Shown: one piece after another, positions 43,136-56,437 of the stretch
Layout: each line of letters begins with the position of its first letter
How positions within the stretch are numbered: the first letter of the stretch is position 1
DNA from: Isoetes taiwanensis
Lineage: Eukaryota; Streptophyta; Lycopodiopsida; Isoetales; Isoetaceae
Direction of reading: 5' to 3'
NCBI GenBank assembly: GCA_021234155.1
Contig: JAJEKV010000067.1
Coordinates: forward strand, 3,527,279-3,591,278
DNA length: 64,000 bases
Translations under genes and position numbers: made by a program
The notes under the pieces: model-generated
The model's database searches: none
The model's input: the letters and a program-made list of their open reading frames with translations, nothing else
Told to the model about the DNA's origin: nothing

Positions 43136-45660
43136 GTTATGGTTGGTGTGAAATAGTATCAGCTAAGTTACATAAGCTTGATATAATAATGGACCAAATG
43201 ATTGACATTTAGAAAAAAACAACCCAAATCTTTTTTATTCAGACATAGTTTGTCCAATTTGTTTAGCGTTGGGGGGGGGTATTTTGGCAATGGTGCGGAC
43301 TAAGATTTCGGTATGGTATTGTATAGAAAAGGGTATATTCAGGCAAGTTTGAGGAGCTTAATTGGCTTAAGGGAGGATTTTCTAATTTTAGTTGGGTTCA
43401 TTTGAGAATTTATTCCTGTGTGTCAAAGATTCCAATTTGGAAAGCATGTGAAGGCGGCTGGGCAGCGGGCAGGAGCGCATCTGCGAGCTCTCTTTTGCAG
43501 ATTTCATCCTCTCCATGAAGAACTTGGATGCTTGGAGCAGATTCTTGACTTCTGTAACAGGGTAGCCAAGCAGATTCCGATCTCCCTAGGGTGGATTTCG
43601 ACCTTCCTTCCTCTTTAAAATCTTGTTTCCCTAACCTCGCATTTTAAGAATCGACCCAAATAAGTTGTTTGCTGCTGGAATTGACACAAATCAGTCATTT
43701 ATTGTCCTTTGTTGTTGGAATCATGACAACAAACCCAAGAATTTGTTGTGCATCAGCGTTTTGCTTCAAGGATGAGTGAGGGCTACTGGAATCGACCTCT
43801 AACCGAAGAAACAGGGAGCAAATATGCAAATCCAGACATTGAAGGGCCGTTCTTCACAAAATATTTCCTGTTCTGTTTAGGTTGTGTCGTGGATGAATGT
43901 CGGAATTCGGTGGGCCAGTGTGTTGAAGCTATGGACGGCTTTGAACGGGGCAGGCACTATGGCAGAAGGCTCCGCCGGTTTATACTATGGTGGGATTGGG
44001 TGTGACAAATTCAATGGCCACCATTGGTTTTTTTATTTTACTTGTTTTGCTTCAACCATAAGTTCGTTCTACACCATTGACATTGGCCTGCATTTTTTCT
44101 CTCAAAATTATAATGGTCGTTGATCTGGCACAATACCGAGAATATCCGCCAGATCAATGGTGGGGAATAAAACTTGGACGTGACGTGATAATATAATACT
44201 TGAATAAAAAGAATATGAACAGCCTAAATTCAACGTATATCTTACGAACTTATCTTGCATCATAGTTGTTGTATTGACCCTGATTTTTTGTCATCAAAAA
44301 TAAGTTTGAGAAGAATAGAAGATGTGCTAATATGATAAACAAAGTAAATCGACACTGTCCTAAGCTAAACCTTTAGGTAGGAGAATCCCTATTTCCATCT
44401 GCTAAGTATTTTCATGTTTTTGCCAGGCCCAAAATTCTGGGAGGATAAGCATTTGCATGAAATTGGATTAGGATGCAAGGATTGGAAGATACTTGGCATA
44501 CCTGATCCAGTTGGAACACGTAGTCACAAAGATGGGACTTGTAAATATCTTAGAAGGATGTCCCAAGCTATCGTCTGTTATTTAATTTTGTTTCGCATGC
44601 CTATAGATGCCTGCTTCAACCTCATTACAAAAAGCCATATTATTGTACATATGAATCATGCTGATGAAAATACTACAACTAAACCTTTGTCAAGCATTTT
44701 TATGCATATTTTGTTGGTTTGTTGTATGCCATCTTTGCGACAAATTCTCACACAATGGAAACATAATTAGCAACTTCATTAAACTTCTTCACATAAAGAT
44801 TATTATGTTCTCCACATATACAGATTATTATGTTCCTTGCATATACCGCATGTTCTCACTAAATACATTTACTTCACAAACATGTCATCATGTTCTCCAC
44901 ATAAAGATTATTATGTTCCTTGCATATAGACTTCACCGCATAAAGATCATTATGTTCCTTGCATATAGACCACCGCATGTTCTCACTAAATACATTTACT
45001 TCACAAAGAACATGTCAATATTGTGAGTTCCAAGTTTCTTGTATGTAGCCTTTAACGTGTGCTCTTTCATTTATGTCTATTTATGCAATCATTGCATCTC
45101 ATCTATTGATCTATTGCATTTCAATTGAACGTCATTACATTCATCTCTACCCCATTCGTGAGGGCAACCCATCTTGCAACATCACCTTGTTATGTAGTGT
45201 CAATTCCACTCAATGGAAACCTACATGATCTCTTGCAAATCTTAAGGTGCAAATATCTCTTTCAATAAAAAACATTTCCTTAAGACAATTAATCAACATT
45301 ATACTTCATATCCGTTTTTTTATCACTAGTAAACGTATGATGCATTGGTCCATCAACAATCGTAATTTGAACAAGGTAGGATATCAAGTAATAAATATTT
45401 AAGAAATACTCTAGGATTAAGTAATTCATCTACAACAAGAAATACTGCTAGGATCAAGTAATTCTACTAGAACAAGAAATATGGCTAAAATCAAGTTATA
45501 TTCGACCTTCACGAGTCCCGGCTCACGGGGGATGCAAGTGCTCCTTATCATATCCTATATTTATAACATTGTAGAATGCAAAGATAGAAAAGATACTTTT
45601 TGTTACCTTATTTAACATGGTAAAATGCAATGAGTAATAGGCTGAACAATGAAATTATTA
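43136..45660. other. Intergenic sequence, no gene recognised
   Basis: A G9 run lies at about 43270. The plus-strand ORFs at 43418-44123 and 44414-44770 show no known motif; the latter begins after a plausible acceptor (TTTTTGCCAG) with FWEDKHLHEIGLGCKDWKIL and may be one exon of an unknown gene. Confidence 0.35.
44789..45019. repeat. Tandem duplication of about 110-120 bp with sub-repeats
   Basis: Two copies of a segment that starts CACATAAAGATTATTATGTTC and ends ACTAAATACATTTACTTCAC. Each contains two or three copies of ATTATGTTCCTTGCATATA. Confidence 0.8.
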
Positions 45661-46210
45661 ATTCAGCTGCCCAACCTTGAGTATTGGAGTCTCCGTAGCT
45701 GCAGCCAGTTGAAAGCAAGAGGAATGTTCACAGATATTAGTAATCCAGAACCTGCGCTTAAACTAGCCAAACCAATATTAAGGAAGCCAGCATTTTCTAC
45801 AATAGGAGTAATTCACTAATCAAAGAGCTTCCTTGAATTGATTGTGTCGGTCATCTATTCAACATTCCCTACACGTTGAAATAATTCACTCAGCAAGACC
45901 CTGCCACTGCTACCATAAAAGAACAGGTCTTTGTTGTCAAAAATTGGATGGGCCTGAACATTACCATAAGCAGATATACCATGCCCCCTAAAGCACTCCC
46001 AATGCAGCCTGATGGCCCGTCTTGGTACACAATCAATATTGTCATTTATGTGCATACAGAAAAAAGGTTCGGTGCTAAATTCAGCAGGAGGACACTCATT
46101 AATGCAGTTCAAATCAGCATCGAAACCAAATAAAGCATTCTGTATCAACTACATTGTTGGCAACATTACTGAAGTTCGGTGATGCATGTAAGCTTGTCCT
46201 TGCTTGTCAA
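45661..46210 (-). other. Probable 3' untranslated region and downstream flank of the intact gene
   Basis: Directly downstream of the TAA at 46211-46213 of the intact minus-strand gene. A 97-codon ORF at 45855-46148 has no recognisable domain and probably is chance or untranslated sequence. Confidence 0.35.
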
Positions 46211-48849
46211 TTAATGCTGTTGTTCATCATCCGAGTCAGAATCAGATGAGCTCATGCCAGATGCATTACTGCATAGACTTCCCACAGGTAAGCCCATGAC
46301 AGCTTTCCTTAACCGAAGATTATGTGGTATTTTGGCAACGGACCTCATATGCTGGACAGAAAAGAAGACAATCAACAACCTCTGAAGTACTCAAAAAGAA
46401 TTGGTAAGAAAGAAAAGTAGTACCTCCTTGTAGAAGGCATTGATTTCCTCCTCAGTCAATGCTTCTTCACCTGTACTTTCTTCCCATCCAAGGGACCTCA
46501 AGAATGCTGCCTCTTCCTCTTCAGGTCCTGAAACCAATTGAGCTTCAGCAGCAGTATCCTTGCCAGAGGGCACTTCCATGATTGTTTGGACTTGTTTTCC
46601 TGTCACTCTATTGACACTAGATGCATCCTTGCTAGCTTTGTCATCACCAATATGGCCGTTGCATTTGCACTCATTTGTACTCTTAGTAACTAGCTTGTTG
46701 GAAGGCTCATCCTCTGAACTCTTTTGTTGAGAACTACTGCCAGACTTTTCAGTGCTGTCTGAAACAACTTGGCTATTAGCTGCCTTTTTTCTAAGGGTGT
46801 TAAAAAAATCACTTCTATTTTGCACATGAATTTGAGGTCGTTTGTCCTCTGAAATTTCACTCTCTTTAGATCGGGTCACGCCTCCATCAGCCCCCATGGT
46901 ATGTCCAACTCTTCTGTCAACAATCAATTGCCTTCCATTGCCTGCCATCATGTTCCTAGAATTGCCATTCCCTGCTGTCACTGTACCTGAAACTGGAGGA
47001 GGAGATGTAGTATCTGCTTTGGGTGCCAGAACCACACTTTCTCGACTAGTTTTGAGCACAAGCAGCTTCCCCTGCGTGACCTTGGTATTTTCTGGTCTAG
47101 GTGATGCTTGGGTCCTGTAAGATGGACTCTGAATTTGAGTAGGCTTTGATATGCTGGAAGTCAAAACATCAACTGTTCTGGTTGGTTTATTGGGCTTCAG
47201 CTTTTCCCATGAGCTTGAACTCTACAAATCCCGAAAGTTACTTATTAATACACTTACATAAGACATTACAAAACATACATGAAAACAAATTAACTAAATG
47301 GAGAATTACAATAACATTTAGCACATGTAACAGAAGACTGCAAAATCGAAATTGTAACATTTTCCTTCAGCAGAGCAGAGCATGCAAGTCAATGAAACAC
47401 AATGTCTAATTATATAGCAGGATGGTATTAACATGTTTCAGTACTGCTACACATGTCACCATACAGAATAAATAATTGTCAACTTATAATTATCTGCGGA
47501 CCAAAGTCTTTTTTTCAAGTTCTCAATATATGACAGCACTAGATGGAAGTTTTAAGAGCTTCCATGTCTATTGATGATGCTTCGTATCAATGCACAGCCC
47601 ATAGAACATCCATTGAAAGTCTTACAAAAGCACTGAGAATAATGAACCTTCCATAGTAACTCTAACAAAGAAAAGTAGCAAACCATGGGCTTTGGAAAGG
47701 AGGGAGTGATTGGTATCAATTGCCGAGATTGTTTGAGGGCCAGCTCCTCCAAGCGTTGTGCTTCTGTGACTGTCTGCAGAAACAAGCATGACGGTAAAAA
47801 TCTCATACACAGATACTGTTATGTCCTCTTATCTCATGCACAAACCTGTGGTGGTGTTCGCACTCGTGGCGGATTTTGCACCAAGGCCTCAGCCATATTT
47901 GGTTGTTGTCCAGAACTCGTCAAAGGGACAGACTGCACATTCCCAATAGAGGCAGGTTCTGTAGATGAATTCCATGTTTCCAATACAGTACCTAAACTCC
48001 CCATTGAAATATTGCTTTGAGTGCCAGGATTGGGGGACAGAACTCTACCACCTTCTGATGCAGACAAGGGGCTCTGACGAATTGAGCGCACACCATTCAG
48101 CTTTTCCTGAGCACCAAGGGAAGGAAAATTTCTGTCAAATGCAGCTTTTTGGACACGGCTTGCGAAGGCTGCACCACTGACTGGAATTGTTGCAACATTT
48201 TCATTTGATGCCTTCTTTTCACCATTTTCAGGAATCCGTGAAGCTGAACCCATAGATTGAGCACGACGTAGTGGGTAGTTAGCTTCATGTCTTATGGCAC
48301 TTGACGAATTGTACCATTTAAAGGCACTTGCATCAGTCCGCTCATAATCCCGGTCTTTACTGTCACTAACAAAGCCCCCGCCCAACCTGGAATCACGTTC
48401 TCGTTCTACTTCTCTATCTGTCCATTGCTCTCTTTCTCGGTCTCCTCCACTCTCATAGCCACGATAAGAGCTACTACGCCCAAAATTCGGATATATGCGA
48501 GAGCCAGAAGAAAGATCTTTATCATAAACTGACCTCTCATTGCCATTTCCAGCTCTTCGCAGAATATTGGCTGAATAACGAGGGGAATCGCCCCTTGGCC
48601 TAAAAGAATATGATAGTCCCCCTTCATCTGGCAAAAGTGTAATATCAGCAGACAAGAAATTTACAAAAATTTAAGAACATTTGAGAAAAATGAGTTCTAA
48701 GTATAGAAATAGATTAGGACAGCGGAAGAAGATATTGTTTCTTTCTAACCTTGAGGAAGAGAGACAGATAGGTGATGACTAGATCCCACATTACCAACTC
48801 CAGCTCCCTTGAGCCATTCTGGTACAAGGGATTGTTCACTCTTTTCCAT
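46211..48849 (-). CDS. Intact plant-specific protein of unknown function, five coding exons, 636 residues
   Basis: Exons on the minus strand: 48849-48750, 48627-47846, 47773-47684, 47221-46424 and 46351-46211. All splice sites are GT-AG and all phases agree, giving 1911 nt with no internal stop. The start MEKSEQSLVPEWLKGAG is the conserved N-terminus of a plant family. The middle is arginine/serine-rich and disordered (DREREQWTDREVERERDSR), followed by FDRNFPSLGAQE, MAEALVQNPPRVRTPPQ and RLEELALKQSRQLIPITPS. The C-terminal block is GPEEEEAAFLRSLGWEE, then LTEEEINAFYKE, then VAKIPHNLRLRKAVM and an acidic serine tail. Plant databases usually label this family mucin-like or FLO11-like only because of its composition; its function is unknown to me. 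ATG is preceded by CTTGTAG|GG, so a 5' UTR intron is likely. It is the only clearly functional gene in the window. Confidence 0.88.
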
Positions 48850-50060
48850 CCCTACAAGTGATTGTCATAGGTCCAATAAAATAACAAAGCAAGGTACTTC
48901 AAAAAGCTTAGCAACATTAAGCGGCTTTGACAATTTTTTTGTTAAAATCCTCAGGTTCTTTCAATGCTTAGCCTTCTCTGATAAGGCCCATAAATAAAGC
49001 ATCAAATCTCAATGTCAATAAACCCTTTCCGGTTTGTGTTTCCCTCTTGGGGATACTTTAGGTATAAAGTTCCGAGCAACGTTAGACACCAAACAGTAAG
49101 TGCTCACGAACAGCAGAAACAATTACTGCAATGCCATATCCGAGAAACCAAAAGCTCGAGACAACGTCATGCTGAATAGACAAAAAATCATATATGTTTC
49201 GTATTAGGTTTTCTATTTCTTGTCTCAACCCGACGGATTAAGTTCCTCCACTATGAGATGTCTGGCTCCAAGAAAATCAGAGGCCACCTTCACATGAATA
49301 GAATAATCTTTTAGAAACCCTGTTTGCATCTCCTTTCTGAACTACCGGAAAAGCCTTTTCTTCATTTCACTAGTATCTTTGCCCTTAAATCAATCGCATA
49401 TTAATCGTTGCCCTAAAACATGCCGTAAGACAAAAACCCTCGTCCAAGAGGGATCCTTAGAAAGCTCAGCAAATAGTCAAGCCACGACAAACAAATGAGG
49501 CCGAAAATTCTTTACAACCAACCACTAGAGAATGCTAGAAAGACGATAGCACATGTTTCCAAATGAATTAAGAGCCTCCAAAATGGATTTTCGCAATGAA
49601 AAACACCCAACCGCAACACCTGCTGATAATGTACCTCAGAAAGACGAGAAAATTAGCAAAGCAGTGGTCCAACTCCGGCAGGTTTGAATCCGAAACCAAT
49701 TCACAAAACAGCTGCAAAGGAGGGACGGAAGATCCTTGAAGAAAGCCGGGTGCCCACTTGCCCTAAATGGTCGAAGCACATTGATGGATTAAAGAAGGCT
49801 GTAAATTAAAAGCTTGGAGCATGGGAATTTGACGAAGTTGGGAAGAAGGGGGCGCCAAGAATAAGAGGATTTGCAAAGAAGCGGAATGTGCCTGATTCCG
49901 GCCTACCCACAACAAGACAAAGGAATGGGAAGAAGGCAGAGGCAGACGAAGAAGAGGAGGATTTTCCGGCGGCGCCGCCTGAAATATTCACACCACCAGG
50001 ATAGCGGCGCCTCCCAACCCCAGCTTGTGAATTTTAGGGTGGTTTTTTCCGTCTTAAAAA
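48850..50060 (-). promoter_or_regulatory. 5' UTR intron and promoter side of the intact gene
   Basis: The acceptor CACTTGTAG lies two bases before the start codon, so the first intron is in the leader and the untranslated first exon lies upstream, probably around 49.6-50.0 kb, where purine/pyrimidine-rich leader-like sequence occurs. A short AC-rich run is at about 50062-50080. The exact transcription start is not visible. Confidence 0.4.
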
Positions 50061-53000
50061 ACACACACACAAAACACCCACAAGGTTTACACCTTTTTTT
50101 TTTGTCATTAAACATGTAGAGATAGCTACTTATGAACAAGAACAATCCCACTTCTTCTCGCACCCACATGTGCACATACACAGACACACACAGAGGGCAG
50201 CACCTCTAGCATGAACAGCAGATATTCCTCCCTTCCATTCTGAATATGACATGCCTCATCTTGTCAGCCTTCATATAACTATTCATGTACCGTGTTCAGC
50301 AGAATTGTTTATCTCCGTGCTCCTACCCTCCTCCCCTCTGCTTTGGAACACGTAAGTTGTCATGTTTTGCTAATTATGACATAATGAGGAGAAAATAGAG
50401 GCTCCTGCCTTTATTCTTCTCGTTTCAATTCCCGTTTGTTCATCTGAATATCTAATAGAGACAAACCTGCAAGATCCAACAGCGACAAAACCTCCACCCT
50501 CCATGCCCTCCCTGCATGAAGATTCGAATATACAAAATCCATACCTTTACAATGATGGACCCCACGTTCGTCGTGTTTTTTAAATTCCAAAATATTGTGG
50601 AAATTGAATACTAATGGACACTTGTACTGTGCCTAGCCTCATTTCAAGTCTCCTTTGTTGACAACATTTTATTATGGATGTTCAGTTGACCACCGTGTGT
50701 TCAGAACAGCTAGCTATGGGTGATAACCAAAAGATCTACTCCTCTTATATGGGATTTGGGTTCCCTTCTTTATTTGCCCACAAGCTTGGTTGAGCAAATA
50801 AACTAAAGTTTTTAGTGCAATTAATAAATTGTAAAATCATATAATAAGGTATGTTGAAGATTTGGTTAGATATCAACACTTCATAAATGGTCTACTGGCT
50901 TTGCAAGACTTTTCTACTTTGTTCAAAAAAATGCATAAATAATGCGAATGCCATATATGCCACCATTACTAAGGAGCATGTATTTGTCTAATCTAACACT
51001 CATATCTTTACTATTACTTTATACAACCAAATGTCTAAAATAGGATTTTTATAGCCATCCTTTTGTAACATTATGCTAATGTATGGTATTGCGTTTGTTG
51101 CACTTTAATGATGTCCATGGCTGATTTGATGCACACAATACAAGCATAGAATAACACTTTATGCTTCATCCTTCGAACGTGCACTTGCCTGCAAGAATTG
51201 ATGGCTTTTACCTGCTTCTAAGAGTATTGCCAAGGAATATTCCAGTGATTCAGACTCCCTCTTGATCTCCTCATTCTAAATAATTCCTACTCTATATTAT
51301 TCATTTTCATTGTATTTTGATCTAAAGTTATATTCTCGAGATAAAATACTAGTAATAATGCCCTTGTAATTTGTATATGATGCATATTCTATTTATGAGT
51401 TGTTTTTATAAACTGTATTAGGATGGTAATGTCAAGGGAAAAACTACAAAATACCAAAATGCTGAATTTTTTAGAGAAATACAGGGAGGCACGAAGTGCA
51501 ATTCGAGTGCTCTGTTTCAAATTTGGGATTTCCATTTTGCCTTACAAGCCAACCCGTTTAAAATTTATATTGTTTCTGTTCTGCTTTACTTCACTTCACG
51601 TTCATTTAGAGGGCTTCAAATCAATTTGACTTAAATGTGTAACACAATTGCATTGTGGCACAAAGGTGGCAGGAAAATAGAATGAGTATACATAGGTGGT
51701 ACCCTTTCCAGAGCACCGCTTCAGAGCTAGAGACAGACCATTGTCCAAGCAACTTTACTACTTTCTCTCTTTGGCCCACAACGTCTTTCATGGATGATGA
51801 GGGAAGCTAATTCACACAACTATACTACCTTTTCTGTTTGATCCCCATAGGAATCTTGGTTGAGGAGAGAATGCTTTTAGAAGACTCTCATGAAACCTTG
51901 TCAAAGGACTCTCCAGCTCTAGTACAACTTCTTTGCCATGAGGAGGAATCCTTACCATGGTAGCGTCTGTCAAAGTCTCCATCACAACTTCATTTCTACC
52001 AAGAGGAGTCTTTGCAATGGGCACATTTCACTATAATGCCAAGCAGGAGGAAGGCCCAACAAGATCCTTCAACGGAATCTTCAGTACAATTACACATTCA
52101 TGAGGAGGACTTTCAACCAACTCAATCTCTACCTCGTGAGAGAGAGAGATGTAACAACCACGTCGCATCCCAGTATCGGATGCGTTGTTTGCATCTAAAG
52201 TCGAGCATTTGCCACCTACACACCGTAAACCCACTGTAAATAGGTACAGTCTATTCATTCTAAGGGTGTATGACTAGTATCTCCATGATTGTGCTCATCT
52301 TGCAATGAATGTAGCTTTTACAATGGATTGTTAATTTTGTTGCGAACTCTAGTTGTAAGACATCTGTGGGGAAAGTTGACGATTTGGAGGAGACAGACGT
52401 ACGATTACATGATATGCATTCTGTTGAGGTAGGTATGTAGATATGCCCATACTCCTCGTAGGACCAGAAACTCTAACATCATACTAGAGAGCAGAACTAG
52501 AGTTTCTCATTACATGATGACAAAAGCCTGAGTTTGAGGATAGTAGGAGTTTCAATAGACTACGCTACCTACTAGTTGTTTCAAGATGCTCTCAATAGAC
52601 TCCCTATCCTTCGGCATGGTAACCACCTCCAAGGGACTTTCTCAGTGCGAGAAGACCTATCCCCTCTTCAGCTTTGTAACCACAGGGGGGAGCTATGCAA
52701 GGTGAGAGAAGCGTACTTACAAAAGATATGGGTGGTTTTACAAAGGAATCACAACAATTATTCTAGACCGTTGAGCTTCTATTCCCTGTATTGCCCACAT
52801 CTAGATAATATATATGTTCTTGCTCAGCTTTCGAGCCTTTGTGCCCTCTTTAGTTGTTTAAGGTTGTTCATTGTTTTCAGGTGGAGCCTAGTCCCCTTAT
52901 TCGGTTTGGACTTGACGCCCTTGTTCATTGTACCATCCCATGGCCCTTGGTGGTCTCCGTGGACGTAAAACTTCTATCTATCTTGTGTTTTGACAAATTT

Positions 53001-53587
53001 CATGCGATACCCTTGAGTTTCAATAATATCTTGAAATGCCCTTGGTCAACGTACAAAATGTTTTGTATTTTTTGAAATTATTTAAATGCCCTTATGATTT
53101 ACTTAATTTTCTAAATAATTTTCCAAATGCCTTAGAGACATGACATATTTTCAAATTCAAATGTTTTAAAATGTACTATATACCCCTATAATTTAAAAGT
53201 TAATTTAAATGCCCTTGTAAGCCAAGCCATACAAAAATCGTCTTCAACTATAAGCATATCAATCCAACATATTGTTGAAAATAAAATGATGCAGAAACCT
53301 AAGAACAATATTCTATGGAAGAAAACTCGATTGAGAAGAAGTTTAGCACCCTTTTTTGAGGAACCATGAATATAGATAGGCACTTTGTCAAAAAAAAAAA
53401 GGTGCATCAATATCTTTGAAGAACCTAAATTCTAAAAAATACGAATAAATGGTGGGCCTTTGGTGAAACTTAAAATTCTACAGCACTACGAAGGGCGTTT
53501 TAGGAAATGATCAAAACCCAAGGGTCCATTGTGAAATTCGTCAAGACATAAGGGTATGATCTTTTATAGTTTTGACCTGTAACCGCA
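50061..53587. other. Intergenic sequence with degenerate peptide-coding repeats
   Basis: No gene recognised. At about 51905-52130 on the plus strand three degenerate repeats encode VQLLCHEEES, SQLHFYQEES and VQLHIHEEDF, joined across frame changes. At about 52935-52985 GGTCTCCGTGGACGTAAAAC recalls the LINE 3' end seen near 11.5 kb. An (A)10 run lies at about 53391-53400. Confidence 0.4.
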
Positions 53588-56437
53588 ATGGATCAAGATA
53601 AAGGCCGGCCCACCCAAGAGAGCACTTGTAGACAGAAAACCGTGGGGAGGATCCGTGTGGTGGACTATGTGCTGGTGCCTGAGCAGGACATGCATGTCGT
53701 CAAGCACTTCCAGGTGGGAACAACTAATAGGGATGAAGAGATCGACTCAGACCACTTACCACTTTACTTGAAGTTGGCTTGGCAGGTTGTGCGAACCCCC
53801 TGTGCCACAGCTCCTCACATGCCTCAGCTGCGATTGGATTATGAACATGTGGGGGCTTATGCCCGTGATGCTTATAGATGACCTCGGCAGAAATTTTGCA
53901 ATATCCTACACTAGAGCAAATGTATGTACCGACCGACCGATGTGCTTAGGATCAAGCAGAGAGATGCTTTGGGATAAGTCACGCCGGACCTCCGTGAACA
54001 CAACCTTCCCACGTAATCAATGGTTTGATGCAGAGTGCAAGGAACACAAACGCCGGGTTCGCCAAGTCACGACTCCGCTTTACCCATGTACCGACAAAAG
54101 ACCGCTGCCTTCCTTAAAGCTAAGAAAGCCGTGTACATTGCAAAGACATCAAAGGGAAATGTTTTATCTCCCCGAACGCCATTCCGTGACCTTCCGGGCT
54201 AAGGGTTCTTAGAAAGCCAAGATGTTCCCACGGGAACATCACTCCCGAAAGCAAAGGAGGCAATACTTGCAACAGCTATAATGACCCTCGTGGTGCACAT
54301 GCAAAGATTACCCCCGCAAGATGGCCCCAAGGCCGGAAATCACAGATTCGTGACGCGGAACAAGGCTTACAAATTCCTTGCCAATGGGAAAGCCCCGGAC
54401 CGATGGCATGCGCGTAATTGCTTAAGTAAGGTGGCCGCCCATAATACCACGCCGACCGCCTTTGTTCAACAAGGCATTACAGAAGGCTTCCCCGATGCAA
54501 AGGGACCAATAGCAGAGTTGTTCCCATCTATAAGGCGTGTGACCCGCGACCGCCTGTACCCACCACCGAACAATCATGGTCGGGCTTGTGTTTGCAAAAT
54601 TGCTTGGCCGATTCTCGAAAGCAGCTTGATCGGGTCGGCAGAGGCGCAAGAGATACGCCCTCACCCAGCAGATTCGCACTCGACACTCAACCATTGACCA
54701 CATCTTCACATTGCGAAGCTTCGTTGAAGACAAAGCAGAACCGCCGATCTATATTGTTGCTTCGTGGATTTTGCAAAGGCATTTGACATCGCGGCTCGAA
54801 AAACTATGGGCAAGATTAAGCATACCGGGGTTCCATAGATTTGCGTAATGCGCAGTATGCTGTGCTTTATGAAAGATGCTCGGGTCGGGCTTAAAAAATA
54901 ATAAGCCAACCATTTGATAGTAGTATCTGGTTCGCCAGGATGCCCTCTCTCCCCAACATTGTTTGGGCTTTACATTGATCAATTGGAGAGCCGGGCTTTG
55001 CCGATAATGGGGCTTACTTGGCTCACCTTCTACCAGATCATCAAGGCTTAATATATGCCGATGATGTGGACCTCCTAGCTTACACACCGCCAGACATGCA
55101 ACGACATCTCGATGCCCCCGACACATTTTGTCGTTTAATCGATATGCCGCCAACTTGGCCAAGACTAAGGTGGTTTTCATATCATCTTCACGATACCGAG
55201 GATCCCCTCCTTCCATTACCGAGGGCGTAATGTGGAAGTAGCATCCACATACAAATATTTGGGAGTGGAGTTTCCGCCTACTATGCACCGACACATCCAT
55301 ACGGCCACGAAGTTACTGGCCCGAAAGCACTATATGCAATGCAAAACAATAGTCATAGAGCAGAGTTGTATGATTGGACCCATCACCACACTGCTCAAAG
55401 TCTTAGTGGAGCCCTCGCCCTTTTATACCGGTGGAAGTATGGGGCCCAAGAGTATCCCTCGCTACTTGAATGACTTGGAGCAAAAGCGTAAAGCCTTCTT
55501 GGTAATGAAAGCACTAGGTGAAGTCCACAGTCCCATATCAAATTCCCATCAGCTAGAAATGTGATTCTTGCTCTTTCGTGAGGGCGCCCCTTGATCGCCA
55601 CATTGTCTATTTTCGTATATGGTCAACATGGACGATGCTCGCCTCCCAAAACTAGCTTATATCATGGCAATGGGGCCACAACGCCAAGGCCCTACTGGAG
55701 GGAAAAGAGAGCTCAATGGATGGCTAGATGGAATGTGCAGAGCACAGTGCATACATGTGCAAACAGAGGCGATCGCCATAGCTTGAGGTAATATCTTGAC
55801 GCTTGCTTCATCAAAAGCTTTGGGATGCCAGCCTTGAACAGTCAAGACAACACACTACCAAATACCACATAAATCCCACATTGAACGGTAGGCCCACAAT
55901 GCTACCTCGCGCACCCACTTGCCCATGAAAAGACGCAGACTCATTGCCTCCATTCGCATTGTGGGCACATCATCTTCTCGGTATTGAGACAAAGTATGGA
56001 TTGGTGAGCCACGCCGTGATGTGCTCACATAATGCCGCCAAATGGGAGTCATTGAGGATGAATCCCATACCCTTCAAAGTTGCCCAAAGATATGATCAAA
56101 TCCGACACGCTTATGCCGAAGTTGGTCGCCCGCCACCGCTACATGTGACATTGAGCACCATCCGTGATTTGATGCTAGATCATACCTTCGAGGTCATGGA
56201 CATGCGAGATCAGCTATGTCCTCGCACGCACTTGACATGTACATACACATTTATTTCATGATGATGTATACTTGTATAGCTTTGATAAAGATTCTTATTA
56301 TCGCCACGGTTTTTCCTCTAAAACCCTTCTGGCGGGGTTTTTAACCCGACAAGAATAAGTTTGTCAAGGCCCTTCCGGGGTCCCATAGGCCGATTGGTCT
56401 CAAAGGATCTATAAAAAACTATTCTATTCTATTCCTA
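53588..56437 (+). mobile_element. 5'-truncated, decayed LINE (APE endonuclease-reverse transcriptase type)
   Basis: Begins inside the endonuclease domain: RIRVVDYVLVPEQDMHVVKH and DSDHLPLYLKL (the SDH catalytic motif). Then come QWFDAECKEHKRRVRQ (the WFDxxC linker), AYKFLANGKAPD (NGKAPG-like), HSTIDHIFTLRSFVEDKAEP, a shifted FVDFAKAFD and the catalytic LIYADDVDLLAYTPPDMQRH (about 55048-55110), and a thumb-like region (ASTYKYLGVEF). It ends near 56436 with CTATAAAAAACTATTCTATT, so its 3' tail is an ACTATTCTATTC repeat instead of poly(A). Many frameshifts and stops. Retrotransposition would have been by target-primed reverse transcription; target duplications were not identified. Confidence 0.82.

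Noticed and set aside
45855-46148. Separate 97-codon gene downstream of the intact gene
   Set aside because: No homology recognised; it lies where the 3' UTR is expected.
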